From Enchytraeus crypticus (lineage: Eukaryota; Annelida; Clitellata; Enchytraeida; Enchytraeidae): a stretch of DNA of 64,000 nucleotides. Numbering within the stretch: the first letter of the stretch is position 1; every line of letters begins with the position of its first letter. The notes beneath the pieces are model-generated. The model saw only the letters and a list, made by a program, of their open reading frames with translations, did no database searches and was not told where the DNA came from. The translations under genes were made by a program, and so were the position numbers. Where the stretch lies: NCBI GenBank assembly GCA_905160935.1, contig CAJHZI010000778.1:1-64000 (forward strand), given 5' to 3'. Shown here piece after piece: positions 36,341-50,400 of this stretch.

Positions 36341-37280
36341 TAAAGATAAAGGGAATTAAAGAAAAGGCCGTTAAAAGTAAAGAAGGTAAGAAACTTAGAA
36401 TAAAAGGATATTCTTGAAGAAAAACGGCATGCATCTTATCTTGAAGTTACACATAATACAAATATAGGTAACAATATGAAAAGCATTAATATACGCATCT
36501 GAACTACAATCCGATTATAAGATTTCTTAACTTCATCTGTTACTATATTGGAAATAATTGAATACGTTCAAATAGAATATAACTGTGTAGATTAATGTAT
36601 CCTACAAAATGGCATTGTTTGCTAGGTTGTTTTAATATGGCGTGATGGCATTTGAAGCGTTCATAAACTACTATGTTTCTTGTACAGTCAGAGACTAGCG
36701 TTAAGAATACAGCTCATCTAGAATATATTCACAACACACCTAATCAATTACTGTATTACTTGCGCACAACGTGAAAGCATCTCGTATTTACATTAAACCT
36801 CTCTTAAGAATAGACACAGTAGGTCATTTAGTGTCTAATCCAAGAATCAAGCCTGAAGGTTGATTAAAAGTGAACAAATATATGGCTATGGATTGACAGA
36901 AACTAAGGTATTATTAATACTTCATTACGTAAAACGAAACAAAAATTACTCCAAGTACTGGTGTATCCTTCAAATGTAGAAGAAATTCAGTCAATCGACG
37001 AGACAATGAGTTGTGCTGGCTCCCATTAATTAACAGTAGCTTGCTAGTACAAAAAATACTCTGCAATTTTTAGCACCCGAATCGATAATGATCAGTGTAT
37101 TTTAATCATTTCTAGATTTATTCGAGACCTATCTGATTCTAAACTACTCGTGTTGTGTCCGGGCTACAGAAGAGTAAAATACGTGAAAAGTGCACGTATC
37201 GTAAGAGGTGACTACGCAAGAACTAAGGAAGTTAATGGAAAACCACCTCAAAATCCACATTACTCCCAAACTATATAGTG

Positions 37281-37462
37281 TTCCTCGTTCAGTGACTGGT
37301 CACACAGGTTGAGCACCTCTCATGCTGCACAAGCTTGCACCAGTGTTCAATTACTGGTCACGCAGGTTGAGAACCTCTCATGTTGCACAAGCTTGCACCA
37401 GTGTTCAATTACTGGTCACGCAGGTTGAGCACCTCTCATGCTGCACAAGCTTGCACCAGTGT
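37281..37462 (+). repeat. 58-bp tandem repeat, three copies
   Basis: ACTGGTCAC starts units at 37295, 37353 and 37411; each contains CATGCTGCACAAGCTTGCAC or a one-base variant. Confidence 0.9.
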
Positions 37463-38283
37463 TCCTGGTTCTAACGGGAAATTGCCCGCCCAAGATAACT
37501 AAAATAATGGAATGAAAACTTTTAGGACTTAAACTTTCAACTACATACACAGATAAAAAGAAATATGTGCGATCAATTACTAAAATTAAACAAGTCTCAC
37601 AATGATACGCTTCTAGAATACTATTATCTCTTTCAAAATAACTAGAGTAAGCCATAGCAACACAGCAGTGTTAACAAACAGAAACACGTTAAACAGTTTT
37701 ACAGTTACATCACAGTTATTTAATTGTTTCTACAAAAATGGGCCCACTAGTATCGTAGGCCTTACTTTGCATAAAACTCGATCAATTCAACTGACCAAAC
37801 AACCATCCGTCAATCAATTACAATTAGCTATCAATTCAAATATTCAATCAATTATCTCACAGTTCAACGCTTAAATTAATTATAATTAATTATCCATTAG
37901 GCAATCACTCGATCAATCTTCTTATCTAGAATTCAATTATCCAATCGGTTAATCTGTGGATCAATTAATTAATCAACCAGTTAGAGAATAATTAAACCAG
38001 CCATTAAATCTCTAAAAGATTTACTCAAAACACACACATTAATTAGTATTGTTAATTAACAAGTAACTAGAACGTATGCACCCACGCATCCACACATTCT
38101 AAACTGTCACATACACACTAACATACATTCTCAACTGTCAATTACACTCTAAGACCATCGTCGACGACCACAACCTAGTCTTTGCGGCGCCACACCCACG
38201 GAGCATGCACACGACGGCACAACCTCGTACACATAATAATAATAATAATAATAATAAGGATAATAACAATAATGTAAATAATA

Positions 38284-38320
<37 letters not shown>

Positions 38321-38496
38321 CAATAATAATAATAATAACAATAAAGGTTTAAAGGTTTCATTTAAGGTTTCCTTTAAAGGTTTAAAGGATAATCACGTAT
38401 TCCCTACAGACAACGGCAGCCATTGAACGCTATTGATCGATATTGAACGCTATTGAACGCCATTGAACGCTATCGACCACCCGGTCACATCACAGT

Positions 38497-41400
38497 TCAG
38501 AGCGAGCCAGGAAAATCCTGTGCCAGCATCTTAATCAGTTTCTTCTTCGTCGAGTGCATGATGCGAATGTACTCCACAACCTGTCGATCAAACTCCGTGT
38601 CGCCGTTATGAATGTAATGCTTGCACTCGACCTGCGCTCGTATCATCTCGTTGATAACCGTCGTGTACGCCGCGTGGCCGCAGTCCTTGAACCTATTCAT
38701 GAAGTGCTCCTTGTACGACTGGATCAGAGTTGAGCCGAGCTCCAGTATGCTCTCGTGGCGGGCTAGTGGTGTGGCGCTGATCCCGCCACACAGCGACTCG
38801 ATGCTCTGCAGCACCTTCAGCACGATCTCTCGGTGGGACTTGGCGCGCTGGCACACGCACCAGATGAGCTTCGCGTAGAACGGTCCCCGCGTGATGTCCC
38901 TGCGCTGTTCCCGCGTTCCCCCGGCCACGCACGAGTTGAACACCCACTCTATTGAGTCGAGGATGCTCGGGGTCACCAACACCGGTCCGATCCTCTCGAA
39001 CGCCTTCTCGACTATCGCGAACGCTTCGTCGTCCATCGGCGAGACAGCGGCGTTACTCTCCGGGTCTTTCCCGGAGAGGTCCAGAACGGTTCCTGCGGCG
39101 GCGTCTCCGCCGCGATCTTTTCCGGACTTTCTCCGGCTGCTGCTGCGCGTCAGCTTGGACTTGGACGTCACGGATAGCTGGAGCCTGGCGAGGTTGAAGA
39201 GCGCTCCAGCGTGGTAGTTCTCGGCGTTGGCGAGGATCTTGGAGGTGATGCGCTTGTAGTTGGCGTCGCCCGGGGAGAAGAAGCGAGTGAGGAGGGTGCA
39301 GGCGTCCTCGTCGTGGGGTCGCTTTGCCTCGTAGAACTCGTCAATTATGGAGAGGATCTCGGGCGGTAGCGTGGTGCGTCCATCGGCCCCGCTGTCCTTC
39401 AGCTCCATGTAGAGCACCAGCTCCTGTAAATAAATCAATCAATCACCATGTATAGCACCAGCTCCTGTAAATCAATCAATCACCATGTACAACACCAGCT
39501 CCTGTAAATCAATCAACCACCATGTACAGCACCAGCTCCTGTAAATCAATCAACCACCATGTAAAAGCTGGTAACAGCTAATGTTAACGTCAGTTTCCTC
39601 AAGCCTAGAATACAGTTTCTACGAGGCGACAGAACTTAAAGAAAAACAAAGTTAAAAACAGTTACGAATAGATAACGATATAAGATAAAGATAGCGATTA
39701 GCACTTAAACCACTTATTCCCTTAAATCTCAGTTTAACTAGGGTCAAGATACGAATAGACCTTCTCTAATCCTCTCTGTCCCACACCATAAAACGACACC
39801 GTTATTCCATGGTTTTCCATGCGTTAAAGTTTGTAGCAATATGTGGAGCCTCAGTGCTCACCAACCGAATGTCCTTCTGACGATGGTTTGGATATTGTTA
39901 TTATACCAATACTTTTTCTTCAGTGCACTGCCAAGTGGCAGGTTCAAGGTACATAATCATACTCAAAGTCGGCATTCTAGGTCCATAAGAGCACTCCTTT
40001 GATCAACAAGATTAATCCCTTCAAAAAGTCTACGGCTTATCCAAACCTTATGTAGTCCATAGCTAGGGCTATAGGCTATATAAGTAAGGCTTCTCAGTTA
40101 CCTTCCTACTAACACTTAAGTGTGGATTAAAGAACGCCACCACGCAGTGAGACCCACCTGGAGATCTCTGCATGTGAAGATGTCCTGCCAGACGTTGGAG
40201 AAGATGACGAGTGAGGAGGTGTCAAGCTTACGAGCCAGGCTGAAGATGAACTCTCTCTCCACGCTGTCGAGATGTCGGTGGTCAAAGAATCCGATGATTG
40301 ACGTGCCGGAGCTGACAGTGGAGGAGGAGCTACCGTTAGAGGAGGCGGAGCCAGGCGCTGAGGACACGCCCAGTGCTTCACGACAGGCGTGGATGGAGAA
40401 GCGCAGCATGGCCTCGATGACTCGCTGTTCCTCCTTGAAGCGCCAGACGTGCATGCGCAGGTCCTTGCTGATCAGCTTGAGCAGCTGCACGCTGCGCACG
40501 CTCTCCAGGTGCTTCAGTATCTGAACAACAACAACAAACAACAAGTGCAACACTGGTGCTGCAGTATCTGAGCAACAACAATAAGTGCAATAAGTGAAAT
40601 GCTGCGCAAAGGTGCTTCAGTATCTGAGCAACAACAAGGCACAACAAGGCACAACAAGTGCAACACTGTGCACTGGTGCCTTCAGTATCTGAGCAACAAC
40701 AACAACACACAGCAAGTGCAACACTGAGCAACAACAAGGCACAACAAGTGCAACACTGAGCAACAACAACAAGGCACAATAAGTGCAACACTGAGCAAAA
40801 ACGACAAGGCATGATAAGTGCAACACTGATCAACAACAAGGCACAATAAGTGCAACACTGCGCACAGGTGCTTCAGTATCTGAGCAACAACAAGGCACAA
40901 CAAGTGCAACACTGCGCACAGGTGCTTCAGTATCTGAGCAACAACAACAACATAAAATAAGAATAATTTTAAAACAAACAGTACACCATAAAAACTTCTC
41001 TAAATTCACTGTTTTTTGTATTTTAGAATTTCTGAACCCATATAACCCATATCATCAGCTGTATAACATTTTTTCAGCAACAAAGGTTTTATATCTATTT
41101 ATTATTACAGGGTTAACATAAACCCAATTGAGCATTTAAGTTTTGGCACATACACGTACACATAGGGTAAAGCTGGTAAAGCTAATATTAACGTCAGTTT
41201 CCTCTCTCGAAAGCAGTGTCAGTGACGGGCGAGCCTAGGATTTGAACCCCACACATACTGATCTGAAGTCGAATATCATACTGACTTCGCCACAGGCTCC
41301 AGCTGACATCAGCTTGAATTGCCTAGAATGTGATAAATACGTTACAATGGGTTCACGCTAAGCTATCATACAGGCAGTTTTAAAGCACATGCAATTCGCA

Positions 41401-44400
41401 CACCTTTATCAGTAAGTCAACATCCTGAGCTGTTTCAGTGCCCACCAGAGAGAGAAAAGTCTCTGTTATTACGTGAAACTTCTTGACGGCAAACTCTCGA
41501 TGTTTTCTTGGACACATCGTTCTACTGACGCGCGCTATTTCTATAGGTCCTGCACACATATCAATCACAAGTAACAATTAAAAGCTACTGTTAAACAGCT
41601 AATGTTAGATGATTTAAAGATCCACTCATATGTGGACATGAAGAGGAAAGCAGAAGACAGAGAAGCGTGGAGGCGTTCTATACCATGGACCTGCCAGTAT
41701 CTCGAATATCATCATCATCATCATCCTCCCTTGAATCCCAGTTTAACTAGGGTCGGGATACGAATGGAGTGTCTCAAATCCTCTGTGTCCTACACCACAA
41801 CACCAGCCAATCCCCTATTTGAGACTTTTCCATTCGTTTAAATTTTTGTAGCAATTTCTGGAGCCTAGGCGCTCACCAACCGAATGCCCTTTCTGACGTT
41901 GGTATGGATCTTAGTGCTTTAGACGCCTTCGAAGACACGTGCAGTCATCGGTTGGTCAATTCTTCAAGCAACCCGGACAAAACACGGGGAAAAGTTTTCT
42001 CGAATATAAATATTAAATATTAATATATATATATATTAACATTAATTTTAAATATTATAACATATTAATATATAAATAATAATTGGATTTATCTTAGAGT
42101 TCAACTATTCTAGGGAATGTTAGATAACTGTTATAAGGAAATTATGATAATTCAAAATTTTGTCTTTTGTAGTCAAACGCAAAAACGCAAAAATTGCTAT
42201 TAGTAGCAAATTTAACTAATTCTGAAAACTCACAATTTATTTAACCAATTCAGAGATACATACTGTATATTTCTATAGTATTCTAAATACAAAGTATGCT
42301 TAATGCTTAGTAAAGAGAACACTGTTGATCAACAGGTTTATCACAGCACAAAGGTTAAGCCACTACCACTACTGGCAGGAGCCAGTGGCGAAGTCGGTAA
42401 GATACTCGATTGTGGATCAGTATGTGCAGGGTTCAAATCCTGGGCTCGCCCGTCACTGACATTGCTTTCGAGTGAGGAAACTGACGTTAACCTTAGCTTT
42501 ACCAGCTTTTAACATTGCCTTTACCAAACCTAGCAGCATACTTACAAGAACGCTAACAACAACAACAACAGAGAGGAAGACCTAGAACAACCTATCAACA
42601 CACCGTCTTCTTTCAGCAGAGAGTTGTACATCTCACATGACGTAGAGCCCAGCAGTATCTCCGAGCAGATCACCACCAGCTGTTTGCTCTTAGACTCCTT
42701 CAGCGAGTTGTTCTTCGTGCAGAGATTGCACAGTACCTCGAGTAGAACCAGGGGGTAGGCCCCCCCCGTCCCGTCCCCGGCTCCCCTACCCCCTTCCCCG
42801 GTGTAGAAACAAGTGCCTATGCTCGAGATAGAGTCTATGTACATGCTTACAGCCTCGTGCGAGTCCTCTACGCCGACCATCGCCAGGTACTCGCACACAG
42901 ACGTCTCGAGCTTCAGGCACCAATCGTGTTCGAGCTGGCTGATTGTTGCGCAAGAGGAGGAGGAGCCAAGCGTTTGATTGGCAGATGAGGAGGTGTTGGA
43001 CGCGCCAATGGCTGAGGAGTTCATGACGGCCTGCATGCGATGACGAGAGAGCTCGAGCGCCTGCAGACAGAAGCCGATGAGAACTTTACGATTGGGCGCG
43101 TCGAGACTGGACACCTTGGGCGAGGCGATGATCGTTCTGAGCGTGAAGAGCATTGCGTGAGCGATCTGACCCTGAGTGTTTATAACAATCACTATCAATC
43201 AATCAATCAATAAGAATTTAACGTCCGGTTCCTCACCATAAGGCAATGTCAGGGACGTCGCTTGCAGACTCTTCACAAAAAGGCGCCAAAGCACCACACA
43301 ATGACGATTGAGTATACAGAGACCACAAGAGAAAGCGAGATCAAAAAAGTGCAAGATACATGCATACACGTGTATATGCAAGATAAAATAGAAATATTTC
43401 AACAGGATTTACTAAATAACAAACTTGCACATAGAGTTACTTTAAAGAATATGAAATCAGTTCTCCAGTCTGACACTAATGACATGCTACCTATATGTAT
43501 AGGTTGTCACAATTGTGCATGTCTAGACTGCTGCAGCTGTGCATGTCTAGACTGCTACAGCTGTGCATGTCTAGACAGCTGCAGCTGTGCATGTCTAGAC
43601 CGCTGCAGCTGTGCATGTCTAGACTGCTACAGCTGTGCATGTCTAGACAGCTGCAGCTGTGCATGTCTAGACAGCTGCAGCTGTGCATGTCTAGACAGCT
43701 GCAGCTGTGCATGTCTAGACAGCTGCAGCTGTGCATGTCTAGACAGCTGCAGCTGTGCATGTCTAGACAGCTGCAGCTGTGCATGTCTAGACTGCTGCAG
43801 CTGTGCTCAAAAGAAATATGGAACTCTTACTCATAGATACAAAGAGTATACAGAGTATACATATAATAATAATAATAATAACAATTAGAGTGTTACTGTC
43901 GTCGATGACAACATCGAACACTATTGAGACAAATCTAAGCCGGTGAGCAAAAGAAGGTCCAAAAACGGTGCAAAATCCAAAATACATACACTGGTCCAGA
44001 CACACGGCTGCTCCTCCGTTTGACTTGTCGCTGACTTGAAGCGCTTGGCGGGGTGCTTGTTCTTCGACGGACCTCTCGTCGTCTTACCTCGACCTTTCAC
44101 CGCTGTATAGCAAACAGTGCAACAACAACAATAGTAACAACAACAGCAACCACAATAGTAGAAACAACAATAACAACATCAGTAGCAACAGCAGCAACAA
44201 CAACAACTACAATAGTAGCAACAACAACAGTAGGAACAGCAACAACAACAGTAGGAACAGCAACAACAACAGCAGCAACAACAATAACAGTAGCAACAGC
44301 AACAACAAAAATAGCAACAGCAAAAACAGTAGCAGCAACAAGAACAGTAGCAACAACAACAACCACTATAGTAGCAACAACAATAACAAAAACCCATTAG

Positions 44401-47400
44401 CATAACATGTACCACAGTCGAAGTTAGCGATGCAGCTCTGAGCGAGAGTATTTCAAAGGGAGTTTTCTCGCTTTGAAATACTGCTAATCTAAACGCTGCA
44501 GTGTTCTATACACCTAGGGATGAGTGTTCAGAGAATAACAAAAACCCATTAGCATAACATGTACCACAGTCGAAGTTAGCGATGCAGCTCTGAGCGAGAG
44601 TATTTCAAAGGGAGTTTTCTCGCTTTGAAATACTGCTAATCTAAACGCTGCAGTGTTCTATACACCTAGGGATGAGTGTTCAGAGAAGACTCAATATGGA
44701 AATGCTATAAAATTTCAGAAAGCATTTGTACATGGATAAAAAAGAGCAGAAGAGGATAGAAATATGTGAAGTTATATACCAAGGACCTGCCTGTAGACAA
44801 ACACTATTAGGGAGAGAGAGGCAGACACAGAGAGAGAAAGAGACAAAGAGAGAGAGGCAGAGACAGAGAGAGGCAGAGACAGAGAGAGAGAGAGACAGAG
44901 AGAGAAAGAGATGCTGATTCACTGCACCCACATGAATTGACAAGCTCAGTGATGCTCATATCAGAAGATGACGGAGTCTTGACTGGTGCGGGTCCTGGGC
45001 AGAAAAGTTTGAGTAGAGTTGAAGAAGAACTGGAGCTGCTAGGGCTACCAGTGCATTGACCTATCACAGAGTCCTATCAATCAATCAATCAATCAATCAA
45101 TAGTCTATTCTAGTTGGATATTAATTAGAATGATTATTCCATTTAAACGCTACAATTACTTAACTTCGACACTTCGACTTAGCAAGAAATAATCAATTAA
45201 TCAGTCAGTCAATCAGTCAGTCAAACAACCAAGAAAACAAGCAATCAATCTTATAAATAAAATAACTAATCAATCAATTATTTAATCTATTATATTATAT
45301 TAGACACTATGAAATGCAGCTACAGTCTAAATTACACGGGTGGAAGCAACGAATTCATAATGCCTAACGTTGTCATTTGTGTCTACCATCACAAACGATT
45401 GATTACATAGTGAGAAATGAAACTAAAGGCAACTCCAGGCACCACATTAGCTTAGCCCTGTTTTCATCAGCTTAGCCCTGTTTCCACTAGCTTAGCCCTG
45501 TTTACATTAGCTTAGCCCTGTTTACATTAGTTTAGCCCTGTTTTCATCAGTTTAACCCTGTTTCCACTAGCTTAGCCCTTTTTACATTAGCATAGCCCTA
45601 TTTACGTTAGTTTAGCTCTGTTTACGTTAGCATAGCCCTGTTCACATTAGCTTAGCCCTGTTTACATTAGCTTAGCCCTGTTTACGTTAGCTTAACCCTG
45701 TTTACAATAGCTTAGCCCTGCTTACATTAGCTTAGCCCTGTTTTCATCAGCTTAGCCCTGTTTCTACTAGCTTAGCCCTGTTTACATTAGCTTAGCCCTG
45801 TTTACGTTAGCTTAGCCCTGTTTTCATCAGCTTAGCCCTGATTCTACTAGCTTAGCCCTGTTTACATTAGCTTAGCCCTGTTTACGCTAGCTTAACAGGT
45901 AAGAAAACAGATACTATCAATCAATCAATCTATAAGAATTTAACATTCGGTTCCTCGCCATAAGGCAATGCCAGGGACGTCTACACACAGAGCACAGTGA
46001 AGTAGCTAGAACTCTCTCTAAGCACTGACTGGAGAACCTTCTGAGCCTGAATGGCCAGTTTGTGTAGAATGACGAATCCCAGCCGCACGATCTTCTGATA
46101 CCAGCGGTCCCTCTCAAAGTAGAACACGGCCTCCAGTCGTGCCAGCATCACTATCAGGTCCTCGTCGTACAGGCTGCACCAATCAATCAATCAGTCAATC
46201 AATCGATCAATCAGTCAATCAATCGATCAGTCAATAAAACAGTCACCTATGTCCAATACACATGACGATCCTCAATATAATATTATATAAAACCAATTAT
46301 TATATTATTAATATAATATATTATTAATATAATGTAATAAAACCGAAGTTAACCCTTTAACCACAGATTACCTTTGAAAATAAACTCAACACTAATCACA
46401 ATATTATAGACATACGCACAAGTTGCATAGAGGTTTTCACACTAAATGTTTGATAACAATAGTAATTCTCCGAATTCCCCACCATCTGGAGAGAAAACGT
46501 TTTAACGAGTCAACGTTTTTTGAGCCACAGTTTCTAGCAAACTTAACAAGATTCAATATATTTCATCTACATAAATTTCCTTTAAATTAAATTTAGTATC
46601 ATTCTGCTGACTTGCTTGACTTGCTTTTCCCAAGCTATAGGCTACATAAGGAACGGATAAGGCATAGACTTTGTGAAGGGATTAACTTGTTGATCTAAGG
46701 AGTGCTCTTATGGAGCGAGAAAACAGACTTTGAGTATGAATATGTACCTTGAACCTGCCACTTGGCAGTGCACTGAAGAAGAAGTATCATTATGAAGATG
46801 CTTTTGATCCAAGAGAGCCAATCAACAATCAAGTACACGATACTCACGTTTTTTCAATGGTTTCGGTACCATCGAGCAGACAATTGAGCGTCTCAGGAAA
46901 AGACTGAAGCTGCTTCGCTACCAGCGACTCCACCATCACATGATTCTTTGCCTTCAGCTGCGCAGATAAAATACATAATACAATACAAAACAGCAGCCTT
47001 TTACATAAAATATAATTTGCAGTAAAAGTAGATTTTAATTGTTACTCCAGCAAGTCAACAAAGTGCCCTGATATTTATAAGGAGTGCCTGTGAAATCATT
47101 GAAAAAGTGGAATTTCCACTTGTAAAGTTTAATTTCACTTTATAACTTCAGCATAGATCTAAAACAAATTGTTAAGCCTCCGATATCGTTATGAGACATT
47201 GAGCCTGTGTGAAACACTTTTGTATTTTATGCCAGAAACTGGTCATACTAACTGATTGAAAAGCAACATCGAGCAACTGAAATAAAACCTAGTATACAAT
47301 AAAATATACTACTATACATTTTTAAACTTGTCTGATATCTTCAATCTAACATAATTTTATCATAATCCTTTAGCTCATTGCATTTTAATGCCCTGAACAT

Positions 47401-50400
47401 TTAAGAGATTAATAAGCATTACTAATAGTAACACTATAAAAGACTAGCAATTGATAAATAAATATAGAAGTTTAAATAAATAAATATAGAAGTTTAAATA
47501 AATAAATATAAAAGTTTTAATAAATAAATATAAAAGTTTAAAGTCGATTTCTACTTCTGACACAGAGGTCAGGGACCTCCCCCATGAAATGATTGACAGG
47601 TGACGTACCCTCTCAGCCTCTGCAGGAAAGAGTTGAGTGAGAGATGGCAACTCCGCCCACTGGCTGTTCAGCAAAATGTGCTCGCGAAAAATCTCATTAC
47701 TACGCACACACATACAAAGACACATACAACCAGGTAAACAGACAAGTACATGAGAAGTATAATCCCTACCTGAAATCTAAGATTTGCCATTACAAAACAA
47801 TAGTAATAATTTCTCTCTCTCAGTGCACTGCCTACTGGCAGGTCCATGGTATATAACGCCTCCACTAATCTCTATCATCCGTTTTCCTCTTCATGTCCAC
47901 ATACGAGTGGGTCTTTAAATCATCTGTCGTTTTGATATACCATTATTCTTAGGGGATTATGCTTAGAACAAGGTGGTCCTCCAATGCCTTCCTCAGCTTT
48001 GACTAACACTTACTGGGCAGGGGCGTCATTTCCTCAGAAAACAATCCCATTTACCCAATTTAATTTAATAATAACTTATTAATATTAATTTATTATATAA
48101 CTTAGCAACAATAATTTGACCAAATAAAATAATAAAAGAACCAAAATATAACAGTAAAGGTTAACAATAAGAATTGCAACACAACCAAGTAAAATGTTCA
48201 ATTTAACTAATAGCAACAATAACAATATTAACAATATTCTCACGAAAATTAACACAAATCTCAATAACAATATTTACAGTATTAATAATATTAATATTAC
48301 TAATTGCTATTATTTTTATTACTATCATATAAATATTATAAAGAAGGTTTAACGCTATTTTCTCATTCCAAGACGAAGTCTGGAATGCTACTGCAGCTAC
48401 TACAAAATAATTCATTCACGATGATGTACAGAAATATGCTTAAAAGAAATTAAGCTATAAAAGTATGAAAAAATTAGAAATAATTTGTGACTGTCACATA
48501 TCTGGAGCCAGTGGAGATGCCGATATAATACTCAACCGCAGACCAGTATGTGCAGGGTTCAAATCCTGGGCTCGCCCGTCACTGACATCGCTTTCGGGTG
48601 TGGAAACTGCCGTTAAAATTAGCTTTTATATCACACGACAGCAGCAGCGGCGTAGGAACGAGAAGAACGTACACGCTGATTTTGCCGGCAGCATTGATGA
48701 GGAGGTTTCTAGCGGCAGAGTCCTCAGTCTTCAGCACTAGCAGAGCGTGTAAGTGGCTCAGGTCCCTCCAGAGTCTCGATAAATTAGGACAGTCTGACCT
48801 AGTTGTCGTCTTCATCTCTACAACACAAACAATCCCACATGTATCAACAACATTTTATGATAAACTTTACGATATGATATGTACTAAAAATTCAATATAA
48901 ATTATATGATATCCAAATTTTATGATATTTACTAAATATTCCAGATAAATGCTATGATATCTACTAAATATTCCAGATAAATGCTATGATATCTACTAAA
49001 TATTCCAGATAAATGCTATGATATCTACTAAATATTCCAGATAAATGCTATGATATCTACTAAATATTAAAGGTAAATTTTATGATATCCGATAAATATT
49101 CAAGATAAATGTTATGATATCTACTAAATATTCAACTATCTATTATCTACATGTACATATTCAATACACTAGTATATAATAATATAACACTTTTATTTAC
49201 AAATACTATAATCTACATATTCAAAATATCAAAGAACAATTCAAGCTTTGCTCCATGGACCAAATCCTATCAGCAAATAAGCAAAACGTGGCCTCCTACG
49301 ATTCAATTTTGTTGAAAATTCTCCATTACGCTTATTATGCAAATCCTCTGCTGTAAAGGCACAAATTACAGCGACATGCGATTTTAGAAGAGAAAGATAG
49401 TAAAGCCGGCGACAGACTCGTGGCAGTGATGCTGATGATTCGCTGCAGAACTTCTGCAGCAGACAAGTACTCCTCCTGTCTCACCAGCTCCAGCACCGGA
49501 GATATGTACGAGAAAAACTTTGACTGCATCTTCTGCGTCACGTCGTAGTTGTCGGGATAGTACTGCCTGCGACCAATCAATCGATAATCAATCAGCTAAT
49601 CAATAGTACTGCCTGAGACATATCAATCAGTCGATAATCAATCAGCTGATCAACAATACTGTCTGCGACCAATCAATCAATCGATAATCAATCAGCTGAT
49701 CAATAGTACTGCCTGCGACCAATCAATCAGTCGATAATCAATCAGCTGATCAATAGTACTGCCTATGACCAATCAATCAATTGATAATCAATCAGCTGAT
49801 CAATAGTACTGCCTACGACCAATCAATCAATCGATAATCAATCAGCTGATCAATAGTACTGCCTGCGACAAATCAATCAGTCGATAATATAATCAATCAG
49901 CTGATCAATAGTAATCAACTACTACAAAGGGTTACAGAAGATATTTCGGTGATTGAAAGACCAAATAAGCTTATTTTTAACATTCAGCGTATTTGACAAA
50001 ATACCTGCTTTAAAACGAACTTTTAACTCAACATTTATATCAAACAAAAGTGGCAACGCATTCTCATCCATAACATTTTCGATACCAACATACTGACAAC
50101 CTGATAGGAGTTTATAAACTATGCCTACTTTGACGTCACTGACATCATCCTTGTATGAGGATATGGACTTTAAACCTTTATTATTATTTATTATTACTTA
50201 GCAAGGTCACAATATAGAAGTCCAAACTGCTACTAACTGTGTGCGCCCCTCCGAATAATCATAGTAAGATCTCGTGCGGATCATCGAGTCGAGGTCAGCG
50301 GAGATACGACGATGCAGTAGATCCAGTGAGAGATCCCACTGCGACTTCTCTCCACCCTGCAGACCTCCGTACGTTGGGTCGGGTGCTCCGTCAACACGAT

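Larger units (their letters stand above)
34946..38496. other. Convergent intergenic region
   Basis: Separates the plus-strand 1502-residue gene from the minus-strand SWIM gene, so both 3' UTRs end here. A diverged retroelement tail (AAAGGACGTTAAATTC at 34987) follows the first stop closely. There is a 58-bp tandem repeat at 37281-37462 and an unclassified repeat at 36237-36340 that recurs at 43880-43980. AAT microsatellites lie at 38232-38343. No coding exon was recognised. Confidence 0.6.

Noticed and set aside
43495..43836. Cys-rich secreted peptide gene from the long open frame
   Set aside because: The frame is produced entirely by a 24-bp tandem repeat and is equally open on the other strand; no signal peptide and no splice logic.
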